Assembly: GCA_020073705.1 (NCBI GenBank)
Contig: JAIQES010000003.1
Span: forward strand, 1 to 64,000
Direction: 5' to 3'
DNA: 64,000 bases
DNA from: Terriglobia bacterium
GTDB taxonomy: Bacteria; Acidobacteriota; Terriglobia; Acidiferrales; UBA7541
Both the position numbers and the translations under genes were made by a program. The first letter of the stretch is position 1, and every line of letters begins with the position of its first letter. The notes beneath the pieces are model-generated. The model was given only the letters and a program-made list of their open reading frames with translations. It had not been told where the DNA came from and did no database searches. This document shows, one piece after another, positions 10,272 through 19,071 of the stretch.

Positions 10272-11152
10272 GGCTTCACCTTGCCAGGCAGCACGAATCC
10301 ATATCGTTCCAGCAACGCAGCCATTGCGGGAGTTTTTACGTATTCGAGGAACGCACGCGCGCCTTGTGGATTTTGGGATGCGCGGATCAGCACGACACCC
10401 TGCTGGATGGGTGTGTACAAATCTTCCGGAATGCGCCAGAAGCGGCCTTTTTCCTTCAGCTCCGGCGATAGGGCCAGGGAAAGCGCAAGGATTCCGGCGT
10501 CCGCGTTCCCGGACTCGACAAACTCCGCCGCCTGCGAAATATTCTCGCCGAGCACGAGGCGGGCCTTGATCGCGTCATAGACTCCCGCTTTCTGCAATGC
10601 CTGCTCGGCGGCACGCCCATAGGGCGCGTGCTGGGGATTCGCGATAGCTACTTTATGGACGGAAGAATCGCGCAAAACCGCAACCCCCCTGCCGATATCC
10701 AGGCGGGAGTCATTCCGTACCCAAAGCACAATCTTTCCGACGGCGTAGAGATATGTGCTTCCTGTCACGGCCAGGCCCTCAGTTTCGAGCTTCCTTGGAT
10801 ATTCGATGTCCGCAGAAAAAAATACGTCAAAGGGTGCGCCATTTTCGATCTGCGAAAGAAAATTCCCGGAGGACCCCGTGCTCACCCGAAGGATGCAGCC
10901 GGTCGCTTTCTCGAAATTCGCGACGATTTCATTCATCGCATACATCAGGTCCGCAGCAGCTGCGATCGTGACGACGCCGCATGGCTTCTGTGCCGCTTCT
11001 GACGCAAGGTTGTGATACGCCATCGTACCTGCAGGGGCGGCAAGAAGCACCGCCAGCGCAAGCGCGATACCTGTGGCCACGAGCGCGGGTCTGAAGAGCG
11101 ATACAGCCAACGTCTTGTGAATAGGTTCCACGTTCCCGCCGCCCGAGTTCAA
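10268..11152 (-). CDS. modA: molybdate ABC transporter substrate-binding protein
   Basis: VVTIAAAADLMYAMNEIVANFEKATGC...GSSGNFLSQIENGAPFDVFFSADIEYP; 4-nt overlaps with both neighbours. Confidence 0.92.
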   Translation of the reverse strand: MNSGGGNVEPIHKTLAVSLFRPALVATGIALALAVLLAAPAGTMAYHNLASEAAQKPCGVVTIAAAADLMYAMNEIVANFEKATGCILRVSTGSSGNFLSQIENGAPFDVFFSADIEYPRKLETEGLAVTGSTYLYAVGKIVLWVRNDSRLDIGRGVAVLRDSSVHKVAIANPQHAPYGRAAEQALQKAGVYDAIKARLVLGENISQAAEFVESGNADAGILALSLALSPELKEKGRFWRIPEDLYTPIQQGVVLIRASQNPQGARAFLEYVKTPAMAALLERYGFVLPGKVKP

Positions 11153-11559
11153 ACGCGTACAATCATGACTTCGGTGGACTTGATGAGGGCCGCTGCGGTC
11201 TGGCCCTTTTCCAGGCGCATTTCGCGCGCGGCATCGGCCGTAATGATCGAGGAAATGCGCTGTCCCCCGATCGAAAGTTTCACCTGGGCCAGCAATCCGC
11301 TGTAGCGCACCTCGACGATCCGGCCGACCAGTTGATTTCGTCCGCTGATGCGTCGAAAGCCGCGGCGCCCGGCCAGCACGTCTTTTTCCTCTGTGCGCGG
11401 TAGAAACCGCTCGATTTCCGACGCGGGAATGCGGTGGTGGCCTCCGGCCGTTTGGATACTGCGCAGCTTACGCTTGTAGATCCACTGCTTGAGCGTGGGA
11501 TAGCTGATCCCCAGAGCCCGCGCGGCATCACGGGGATTGAGCAGTTCGTCGGTGCGCAT
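11149..11559 (-). CDS. HTH (MerR/excisionase-type)-TOBE domain regulator of the molybdate operon
   Basis: N-terminal LNPRDAARALGISYPTLKQWIYKRKLRSIQTAGGHHRIPASEIERFL plus C-terminal NQLVGRIVEVRYSGLLAQVKLSIGGQRISSIITADAAREMRLEKGQTAAALIKSTEVMI (Mop/TOBE); GGAGGT Shine-Dalgarno before ATG at 11559. Confidence 0.85.
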   Translation of the reverse strand: MRTDELLNPRDAARALGISYPTLKQWIYKRKLRSIQTAGGHHRIPASEIERFLPRTEEKDVLAGRRGFRRISGRNQLVGRIVEVRYSGLLAQVKLSIGGQRISSIITADAAREMRLEKGQTAAALIKSTEVMIVRV

Positions 11560-11572
11560 GGGGACCTCCACA

Positions 11573-11629
11573 AAATCCATTTATATGCGATTAAAATGGA
11601 TTTGTCAATGCGGATTAATACGATTAATC
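11573..11629. promoter_or_regulatory. candidate operator region upstream of the mod operon
   Basis: inverted repeat AAATCCATTT (11573-11582)/AAATGGATTT (11594-11603), and palindrome GATTAAT-ACG-ATTAATC (11613-11629). Confidence 0.5.
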
Positions 11630-11690
11630 TTGTGGGCGGTTATGCGGGTCTCTATCCCTGGAGGAAATGTCTCCTGATCAGGTCTTCGCT

Positions 11691-13556
11691 CTAGTCTTCT
11701 GGCGCAAACGCCAAAAGTACGTTCCCAGGCATGCCGCCATTTCGAGGGTAGCCGGAATTTACGAAGATCATGCCGCCAACGATTACCGGTCCAGCTCCGT
11801 CGAGCGAACCTCCCTTGGCTTGAACGCCATTTACGGTGGCGTACTCCTTGGCAGTATCGAAGTCCCAAACAACTTGACCGTCTTCCGTGGCAAACGCACG
11901 CATATGTCCATCGAGCGAACCAGAGAACACGACGCCGGGGATCAAGCTGAGCGCGGCCGACTGGCCCGGGCTGCAACCGGGTCGCGGCGGATCACACGGA
12001 TGACTCGGCGCGAACCAGGCTTTTTCGCCGTCTTCGAGGTGCAACGCCGTGAGGCCGCCACCCTGCGCCGGATCGAAGGTAGCTCCACCAACGGGCCCAG
12101 CAGTATTCATTACCCCAGACACGTCAGAGACGGCCGCGTAAACTTTTTGCTCGTCGCTGGCCATGCCCCACTGAACGCCTCCGTTCAAACCGCCTTTCCC
12201 CACGCGAGTTTGCCAAAGGATTTTGCCTTTTTTGTCTGGGTCGAGAGCATACACAACACCAGATTTCTGCCCGGCAACAAGGATTTCCCGGCCGCTCGGG
12301 GAGTGGACCAATAGAGCCGATGATCCAAAATCGTAATCCGGCCCATTTTCTGGCGGGCAATTGGCACCTTTGCTGCGGCAGGCGGACGTATACGCGTCGT
12401 TTGCCGTCACCTGCTGCGACCAGACGATTCGTCCCGTCTTCATATCGAGTGCCATGACGGCATCACTCGTCGTGGTTGCGGGCGAGGAATAATTGTCCCC
12501 TGTCGTCACATACAGGAGTCCGCGTTTCGCATCGATCGTCGGAGCGGACCATACGGGAGCGCCGGAAGGTCCCCACTGAAGGGCTCCCGCGCTATTCGAC
12601 CCAGTTTTCTTGGGTGGATCTACCATGTAAGACTTCCAAACAACGGAGCCGTCGCTGACGCGAAGTGCAGTTAAGCTGCCTCGAAAGGTACAGCAAGGGT
12701 ACTGGGGATCAACCGAGCGAGACTCTTCCCAAGAGGCGGCCGGAACGAATACGACCCCATTCTGGGCCACAGGGGAACCAGTCAGCCGGGCAGCTTCGTG
12801 TTCTTCCACTCTGCGTTTCCAAAGCTGTTTTCCCGTTTTTGCGTCGAGTGAGTAGACCCACCCAGTTAGGTCGCCGAACACCAGCGAGTAAAGAGAACCA
12901 TTTCGAACGGGCAGGAGAGCGGCACGTACCGGTCCGTTCGCCTGAAACATCCAATGCAGGCAACCCGTCTTGGCGTCCAAGGCCTGAACCGCGCCCCCTG
13001 CGCTGCCTACGAAGAGCGTTCCGTTCACAACAGTTGGTGCGGCGAAGGCGGTGACGTCGCCCGGGAAACCAAGCGCCCATTTCAACTTGAGGTGCCGGAC
13101 CTGTCCCATGGTGAGCCCAGCCTGCTCGGCCGGCTGGTACCGCGTGTTCAATGATGAAGGGCTCCAGCCACTCCAACTTTCCGTCGCTGGACCTGACATT
13201 GGACGAATGCCTGCTGAACAGAAAGTGCTGGCGGGAGGCGGGGCATCTCCACCTTTAGTCCCTAGAAAGCTGGCCACAGCCTCACGCTCGTCGCGTTTCA
13301 TCGGATAGGCCACGCCCATCATCAACCCGAAGTCCAAGGTCCTCAGGATGCGCGCCGCTGACATTTTCTGCAGCATATCTCGTGACAGAGCCTGGGAACT
13401 CGTTTGGTCATGGCACGTCGCGCAACGCTTCTGATAAACCTCCGCTCCGGAGACCGGGGCAGCGTTCTGGGCTGAGGCCGCCGGGATCGCGCAAATGAAC
13501 AAGACGTAGACCGCTATCCGGGACAACAGGCTGGCGGAAGTCCATGCGTGTCTCAT
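11691..13556 (-). CDS. PQQ-repeat beta-propeller protein with N-terminal cytochrome c motif (polyvinyl-alcohol-dehydrogenase-like)
   Basis: signal peptide; YQKRCATCHD heme motif; ALDAKTGCLHWMFQA, SLDAKTGKQLWKR, ALDMKTGRIVWSQ PQQ-like repeats. Confidence 0.8.
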   Translation of the reverse strand: MRHAWTSASLLSRIAVYVLFICAIPAASAQNAAPVSGAEVYQKRCATCHDQTSSQALSRDMLQKMSAARILRTLDFGLMMGVAYPMKRDEREAVASFLGTKGGDAPPPASTFCSAGIRPMSGPATESWSGWSPSSLNTRYQPAEQAGLTMGQVRHLKLKWALGFPGDVTAFAAPTVVNGTLFVGSAGGAVQALDAKTGCLHWMFQANGPVRAALLPVRNGSLYSLVFGDLTGWVYSLDAKTGKQLWKRRVEEHEAARLTGSPVAQNGVVFVPAASWEESRSVDPQYPCCTFRGSLTALRVSDGSVVWKSYMVDPPKKTGSNSAGALQWGPSGAPVWSAPTIDAKRGLLYVTTGDNYSSPATTTSDAVMALDMKTGRIVWSQQVTANDAYTSACRSKGANCPPENGPDYDFGSSALLVHSPSGREILVAGQKSGVVYALDPDKKGKILWQTRVGKGGLNGGVQWGMASDEQKVYAAVSDVSGVMNTAGPVGGATFDPAQGGGLTALHLEDGEKAWFAPSHPCDPPRPGCSPGQSAALSLIPGVVFSGSLDGHMRAFATEDGQVVWDFDTAKEYATVNGVQAKGGSLDGAGPVIVGGMIFVNSGYPRNGGMPGNVLLAFAPED

Positions 13557-13642
13557 CTAATTTATTCCCTCGCGGTTTCTAATCGTGTGAATTCTTACGC
13601 TCCCATTGCCGGTCGCGACGGCCGAACTACGCACCATTTGTA

Positions 13643-14575
13643 TTAAACGTGAGTGGCGGCTTCCTGCTCAAATGCATGGTACGAGGAACGCACCAGCGGG
13701 CCCGATTCGATGTGGGCAAAACCCATCTGCCCGCCGAGCCGCTTGTATTCGGCAAATTCGTCGGGATGGACAAATCGCACCACGGGCAAATGCTCACGCG
13801 TGGGCTGCAGATACTGTCCTAGCGTAAGGATGTTGGTGCCCTGCGCGGCGAGATCCTGCATTGCTCCGAGCACTTCCTCGCGCGTTTCGCCCAGACCCAG
13901 CATCAATCCCGTCTTCGTGGCCATGCGCGGCGCTAGGAATTTCGCGCGGCGCAGAAGTTCGAGCGAGCGCTCGTAAATTGCGCCCTTGCGCACCACGCGA
14001 TAAAGCCGCGGAACGGTTTCCGTGTTGTGGCTGAGCACGTCCGGCCGTGCGCCAATCACCGTCTCGAGGGCCTGCCAGTCTCCGCGAAAATCAGGGATCA
14101 GCACTTCGATCTTACAGTCCGGGACCCGTCCGCGAATTTCGGCAATCGTGCGCGCGAAAATCGCCGCGCCACCATCGGGTTGATCGTCGCGGTTGACGGA
14201 AGTGACCACCGCGTAGCGCAGGCCCATGCGCTCAACCGCCTCGGCCACGCGCTCCGGCTCTTGCTCATCGGGAGGCGCGGCCGGCTTGCCCGAAGGCACC
14301 GCGCAGAAACCGCACGCGCGCGTGCAGATATTGCCCAGAATCATGAACGTCGCCGTGCGATGTTCCCAGCATTCACCCATGTTGGGACAGCGCGCGCTTT
14401 CGCACACGGTATTAAGACCCAGCGTGCGCATGATGCGCTTCACATCCTGGTAGTCGGGCCCGTTGAAGAATTTGACGCGCAGCCATTCCGGCCGACGATG
14501 TCCGGTTGGATCGGGTGAAACTTCAGAAGCAGGAACTGGCGCGGGACTCGAAAAAATATGGAATGGTGAGGCCAT
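13643..14575 (-). CDS. lipA: lipoyl synthase
   Basis: CESARCPNMGECWEHRTATFMILGNICTRACGFCAV; radical-SAM and auxiliary cluster motifs. Confidence 0.96.
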   Translation of the reverse strand: MASPFHIFSSPAPVPASEVSPDPTGHRRPEWLRVKFFNGPDYQDVKRIMRTLGLNTVCESARCPNMGECWEHRTATFMILGNICTRACGFCAVPSGKPAAPPDEQEPERVAEAVERMGLRYAVVTSVNRDDQPDGGAAIFARTIAEIRGRVPDCKIEVLIPDFRGDWQALETVIGARPDVLSHNTETVPRLYRVVRKGAIYERSLELLRRAKFLAPRMATKTGLMLGLGETREEVLGAMQDLAAQGTNILTLGQYLQPTREHLPVVRFVHPDEFAEYKRLGGQMGFAHIESGPLVRSSYHAFEQEAATHV

Positions 14576-14831
14576 TGGTCACAATCTCAGTCTGCCATTC
14601 TAAGCGCACAGACGAAGGGACACAAGCGCCGCCTAGCGATGGGCTTATGTGGACTTCTTGGGTCAGAGCATTCTACTTTCGAAGTAAGCGACTGATGCAA
14701 TTCCACCACGCCAAATACTCTGTTTTGTGTCTTTTTCGCCACATGAATCTTACGAATTGGTCACAACTAATTGATTTTATTGAGGTAATCAAAGTACACG
14801 GAGGCCCGTCAAATGCTAGAATATTACGCTC

Positions 14832-15731
14832 ATGACGTACGAGACCACGATCAAGAGGTCTGTCGCCACCAAAGGAGTGGGGCTGCACACGGCCGTGAAA
14901 TCTCATCTGCGGCTGGTGCCTGCGCCAGCCAATACGGGAATCGTCTTTCGGCGCGTGGATCTGGATAATTTTGAGATCGAAGCGCACGTACGCAATGTCG
15001 CCCGGGTCAGCTACGCGACCAGCTTGATGAAAAAAGGCGTGCTGCTCTCCACCACCGAGCACGTGCTCGCGGCTCTGTATTCCTGCGGCGTGGACAATGT
15101 GTACATCGAGCTGGATGCGCTCGAATTGCCGATTCTGGATGGCTCGTCTCAACCGTTCATCGCGATGCTCGAGCAAGCCGGGATTCGCCGCTTGCGAAAG
15201 CGGCGGCGCTACCTGAAGGTCGTGAAACCTCTGGAATTTTCCGAAGGCAGCCGGCGCATCGGGATTTATCCCGCCGATGATTTCCAGGTTCGATGTTTTG
15301 TGGATTATGCGCACCCGGCCGTGGGGTCACAGGAAGTCAAGATAAGCGTGGGGCGCGAATCATTCAGCCGGATGCTGGCGCCTGCGCGGACGTTCGGCTT
15401 CGTGCAGGACTTCGATGGTATGAGGCGGATGGGCCTGATCCGTGGCGGCTCGCTCGACAACGCCATCGTCCTCAACGAAAGTGGCGTGATGAATGGTCCG
15501 CTGCGCTTCCCGGACGAATTCGGACGGCATAAGGCGCTTGATCTAATCGGGGACTTGGCGCTGGTGGGACGCCCGCTTCTGGCGCGCGTCGAAGCCCACA
15601 AGGCCGGGCACGCGCTGCACACGCAACTGGTCACGCGCCTTCTGGCCGATTCCTCGCTTTGGACCGAGACATTCGAAGAAGCTCCCTCCGAGCGTCGCCA
15701 ACTCCGCGCGGAGGCTGTAGTTTCCGCTTGA
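14832..15731 (+). CDS. lpxC: UDP-3-O-acyl-N-acetylglucosamine deacetylase
   Basis: TTIKRSVATKGVGLHT; STTEHVLAALYSCGVDN; ELPILDGSSQPF; HKALDLIGDLAL. Confidence 0.95.
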   Translation: MTYETTIKRSVATKGVGLHTAVKSHLRLVPAPANTGIVFRRVDLDNFEIEAHVRNVARVSYATSLMKKGVLLSTTEHVLAALYSCGVDNVYIELDALELPILDGSSQPFIAMLEQAGIRRLRKRRRYLKVVKPLEFSEGSRRIGIYPADDFQVRCFVDYAHPAVGSQEVKISVGRESFSRMLAPARTFGFVQDFDGMRRMGLIRGGSLDNAIVLNESGVMNGPLRFPDEFGRHKALDLIGDLALVGRPLLARVEAHKAGHALHTQLVTRLLADSSLWTETFEEAPSERRQLRAEAVVSA

Positions 15732-15844
15732 AATTAGCGGCGCGGCTGCGCCAGCCCCTTGTGTTCCTTCCATAAGTATTCGATTCGCACCGCTCCGGGC
15801 GGCGCTTGATTGTCAAATGGGCGTGAACCGCTGACAATACTGGT

Positions 15845-17338
15845 ATGGCAACCACCGATTTTGTAATCGTCATATTGGCCGCAGGCAAGGGCATGCGGCT
15901 CAAGTCCGCGCTGGCGAAAGTGCTGCACCGCGCCGGGGGGCGCTCGCTGGTCGAGCACGTGGTGCGCGCGTGCCTGCCGCTCAAAGCGCGGGAGATTGTC
16001 GCGGTTGTGGGCCATCAGGCCGAGGACGTAACCGCCGCGGTTGCGCCCCTCGGCGTGCGAACTGCGTTGCAGCAACCGCAGCGCGGGACGGGCCACGCGA
16101 TGCTCGTGGCACGGCGCGCGATCCCTTCCCGCGCGAAGTTTGCGATCCTGCTGCCGGGCGATGCGCCGTTGATCCGCGCGGAAACTCTCGCGGCCCTGGC
16201 GCGCGCGCACCGCGAAACCGGCGCCGCCGCAACGATTCTTTCAGCCGAAATCGAGAATCCCGCGGGCTACGGGCGCATCGTGCGGCGCGACGACGGTTCC
16301 GTGGCCGCCATTGTCGAGAACTCGGCGCTTTCTGACGATCAGCGCGCGATCCGCGAGATTAATTCCAGCATCTACTGCTTCACGCTTGCAAAATTGTGGC
16401 CGTGTCTCGAATCGCTGCGGCCGCGGAACGTGCACAAGGAACTTTATCTGACCGACGCCATCGCCACATTGCGGCAGAAGGGCGAGAACGTGCAGGCCGT
16501 TCTCGCTGGCGACCCGGACGAAGTTCTCGGGTGCAACACGCGCGCCGATCTGGCCGCGGTGGATGCCGTGTTCCGCCGGCGCAAGCGCGCCGCCATAATG
16601 GACGCGGGCGTGACGGTGGAGATGCCGGAAAGCGTGTTGATCGATCCCGAAGTCACCGTCGGCGCGGACACCCGCATCGAGCCATGCGTGCAACTGCTTG
16701 GCAAGACACGCGTCGGCGCAGGCTGCACGATTGGCACCGGCAGCGTGCTCGCCGACACCGTGCTCGAAGACAACGTGCTCGTCAAGCCGTACTCGATGGT
16801 GACCTCGAGCCACTTGTCCCGCGGCGCACAGGTCGGTCCGTTCGCGCGACTTCGCCCTGGCGCGCGCCTGGAAGAAAACGCTCGCGTGGGAAATTTCGTT
16901 GAAATGAAGAAGAGTGTGCTGGGCGAAGGCGCCAAGGCCATGCACCTCACCTATCTCGGCGACGCGCGCATCGGCAGCGGCACCAACATCGGCGCGGGCA
17001 CCATCACCTGCAACTACGACGGCGTGCATAAGTATCCCACGACCATCGGCAAGCGGGTCTTCATCGGCAGCGATACGGCGCTGGTCGCGCCGGTGCGCGT
17101 GGGCGATGGCGCCTATATTGGCGCAGGCTCGGTCATTACCAAGAACGTGCCCGCCGACGCGTTGGGTGTCGCCCGCGGACATCAGGTGAACAAGCTCGGC
17201 TGGGCCGCGGCTCGCCGACGCGAAATGGCCGCAGCGGCAAAACCCGCGAAATCGCGACCGCGCAAGAAATCAAAGCGCCGGGCAACAGTTCGAGTGGCAC
17301 ACCGCGGCAAGCCCCGCAAGCCTTCGCACCGCAGGTAG
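15845..17338 (+). CDS. glmU: bifunctional UDP-GlcNAc pyrophosphorylase / glucosamine-1-P acetyltransferase
   Basis: LAAGKGMRLKSALAKVLHRAGGRSL; left-handed beta-helix repeats; GAGTITCNYDGVHKYPTTIG; basic C-terminal tail. Confidence 0.95.
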   Translation: MATTDFVIVILAAGKGMRLKSALAKVLHRAGGRSLVEHVVRACLPLKAREIVAVVGHQAEDVTAAVAPLGVRTALQQPQRGTGHAMLVARRAIPSRAKFAILLPGDAPLIRAETLAALARAHRETGAAATILSAEIENPAGYGRIVRRDDGSVAAIVENSALSDDQRAIREINSSIYCFTLAKLWPCLESLRPRNVHKELYLTDAIATLRQKGENVQAVLAGDPDEVLGCNTRADLAAVDAVFRRRKRAAIMDAGVTVEMPESVLIDPEVTVGADTRIEPCVQLLGKTRVGAGCTIGTGSVLADTVLEDNVLVKPYSMVTSSHLSRGAQVGPFARLRPGARLEENARVGNFVEMKKSVLGEGAKAMHLTYLGDARIGSGTNIGAGTITCNYDGVHKYPTTIGKRVFIGSDTALVAPVRVGDGAYIGAGSVITKNVPADALGVARGHQVNKLGWAAARRREMAAAAKPAKSRPRKKSKRRATVRVAHRGKPRKPSHRR

Positions 17339-17505
17339 TCTTTCCATTTAGCATGCAGGTGGTGGGGAAGTTTCCGAGAATCCGACGCCCAGGGCCACAT
17401 TTCGAAGACCCGATTTCTCGGGACTCGGCCCAAGTCTTGGGTATAAGCTTATGTTCGCTGGGCTTGCTGACACGAGCCAGCCACACTGTCCTGGAGAGGA
17501 TGATA

Positions 17506-18093
17506 ATGAAGAAAGTTCTCCTTGTTGTACTACTTGGAACTTGGCTGGTGATTCCTGCCGCGGCACAGACGGGCCAGCAGACCAGCCCCAAAGATCCCAT
17601 GGCCACTTGGCTTCGGAACGCGTACAGCACCAATCGGAACTATATCAGGAGGTCCGCCGAGAAAGTTCCGGAAGAACTTTATGGCTTACGCCCCGGCCCG
17701 CAGGTGGAAGTGAGGACTTTCGGGCAGATCCTCGGGCACCTTGCTAACTTCAATTATCTTTGGTGCTCTCAGGCCAAGGGTGAAAAAAATCCCAACCAGG
17801 GAAACGATTTCGAGAAGCTTACCTCAAAGGCGGCTCTGGTTCGGGCGCTGAGTGACGCTTTCACTTACTGTGACAGTGCCTATACCGCGTTAACCGATGC
17901 TTCGGGGGTGGAGATCATCAGCGTCACCCAGGAGAACGGCCGGCAGGCCCAGGTCCCCCGCATGAGCTTGCTGGTCTTGAACTACGGGCACAACAACGAG
18001 CACTACGGGAACCTGGTCACGTACATGCGGATCAAAAGCATCGTGCCAGCGTCTTCCGAGCCGCGCCCACAACAGCCCCAAACACAACCCTGA
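17506..18093 (+). CDS. DinB family (DfsB-like) secreted protein
   Basis: signal peptide [70 protein letters not shown]. Confidence 0.8.
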   Translation: MKKVLLVVLLGTWLVIPAAAQTGQQTSPKDPMATWLRNAYSTNRNYIRRSAEKVPEELYGLRPGPQVEVRTFGQILGHLANFNYLWCSQAKGEKNPNQGNDFEKLTSKAALVRALSDAFTYCDSAYTALTDASGVEIISVTQENGRQAQVPRMSLLVLNYGHNNEHYGNLVTYMRIKSIVPASSEPRPQQPQTQP

Positions 18094-18121
18094 AGCGACG
18101 CAATAGTGACACTCTATGGCC

Positions 18122-18140
18122 AGGGCCCCCATTGGGCCCT
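18122..18140 (+). terminator. hairpin between the dinB-like gene and purQ
   Basis: AGGGCCC-CCATT-GGGCCCT; no strong T tract, so terminator function uncertain. Confidence 0.4.
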
Positions 18141-18257
18141 AGGATGGTGCCCGATAAACGCGCTTCTCGGATGCTGACCAACCATCGAGCATTCGGACAG
18201 ACACGGGTGGGTGTTCCACCTGTGCTAAAATGTCTGGATGCGGGGAGATCAGGCGCA

Positions 18258-18968
18258 ATGAAATTTGGTGTGGTTGTGTTTCCAGGCTCGAACTGCGACC
18301 ACGACGCTTACTATGCCCTCGGCCAGGTGCTCCACCAGCCGGTCGAATTTCTCTGGCATCAATCCGAACAGGTCGCCGGCTTTGACGCCATCATTTTGCC
18401 CGGCGGATTTTCTTACGGAGACTACCTGCGCACCGGCGCGATTGCACGGTTTTCTCCGGTGATGCGCGCGGTGGAGCGGTTCGCTCGCGGCGGAGGGCTC
18501 GTCCTCGGCATCTGCAACGGTTTCCAGATTCTTTGCGAGGCGGGATTGCTGCCCGGCGCGCTGCGGCGCAACGCCGGATTACGGTTCATCTGCCGCCAGG
18601 TGCACATTCGCGTCGAGAATAACGGCACGCCATTCACGGCCGCGGCCAAGCCCGGACAGGTGCTGCAAATCCCGATTGCACACGCCGAAGGGAATTATTT
18701 CTGTGATGAGGCGGCGCTCACCGAGATGGAGCGCAACAGCCAGATTGTGTTCCGCTACACGACGCCCGATGGGCGCGAGGAAGCAGCGGCCAATCCGAAC
18801 GGCTCGCTCGCGAACATAGCGGGCATCTGCAATCGCGAGCGCAACGTGCTGGGCCTGATGCCGCACCCGGAGCGCGCGGTGGAAGCGGCGCTCGGCTCGT
18901 CGGACGGTTTGGTGATTTTTCGCTCGCTGATTGAATCACTCACGCGGCAGGCGACGGTTTCGGCATAG
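18258..18968 (+). CDS. purQ: phosphoribosylformylglycinamidine synthase subunit PurQ
   Basis: [42 protein letters not shown]. Confidence 0.95.
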   Translation: MKFGVVVFPGSNCDHDAYYALGQVLHQPVEFLWHQSEQVAGFDAIILPGGFSYGDYLRTGAIARFSPVMRAVERFARGGGLVLGICNGFQILCEAGLLPGALRRNAGLRFICRQVHIRVENNGTPFTAAAKPGQVLQIPIAHAEGNYFCDEAALTEMERNSQIVFRYTTPDGREEAAANPNGSLANIAGICNRERNVLGLMPHPERAVEAALGSSDGLVIFRSLIESLTRQATVSA

Positions 18969-19011
18969 GCAGATTTTGATCTCGCCGCGAATTGCATAGG
19001 TTTACGTGTCT

Positions 19012-19043
19012 TTGTAGGGGCACGGCAGGCCATGTCCCTACAA
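19012..19043. repeat. palindromic intergenic element
   Basis: TTGTAGGGGCACGGCAGGCCATGTCCCTACAA imperfect hairpin between purQ and purL. Confidence 0.65.
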
Positions 19044-19071
19044 GCTAGACACCTCGGCCATACACGAAAAC

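Noticed and set aside
16241-17182. 313-aa minus-strand ORF
   Set aside because: Antisense to glmU; composition consistent with a shadow ORF.
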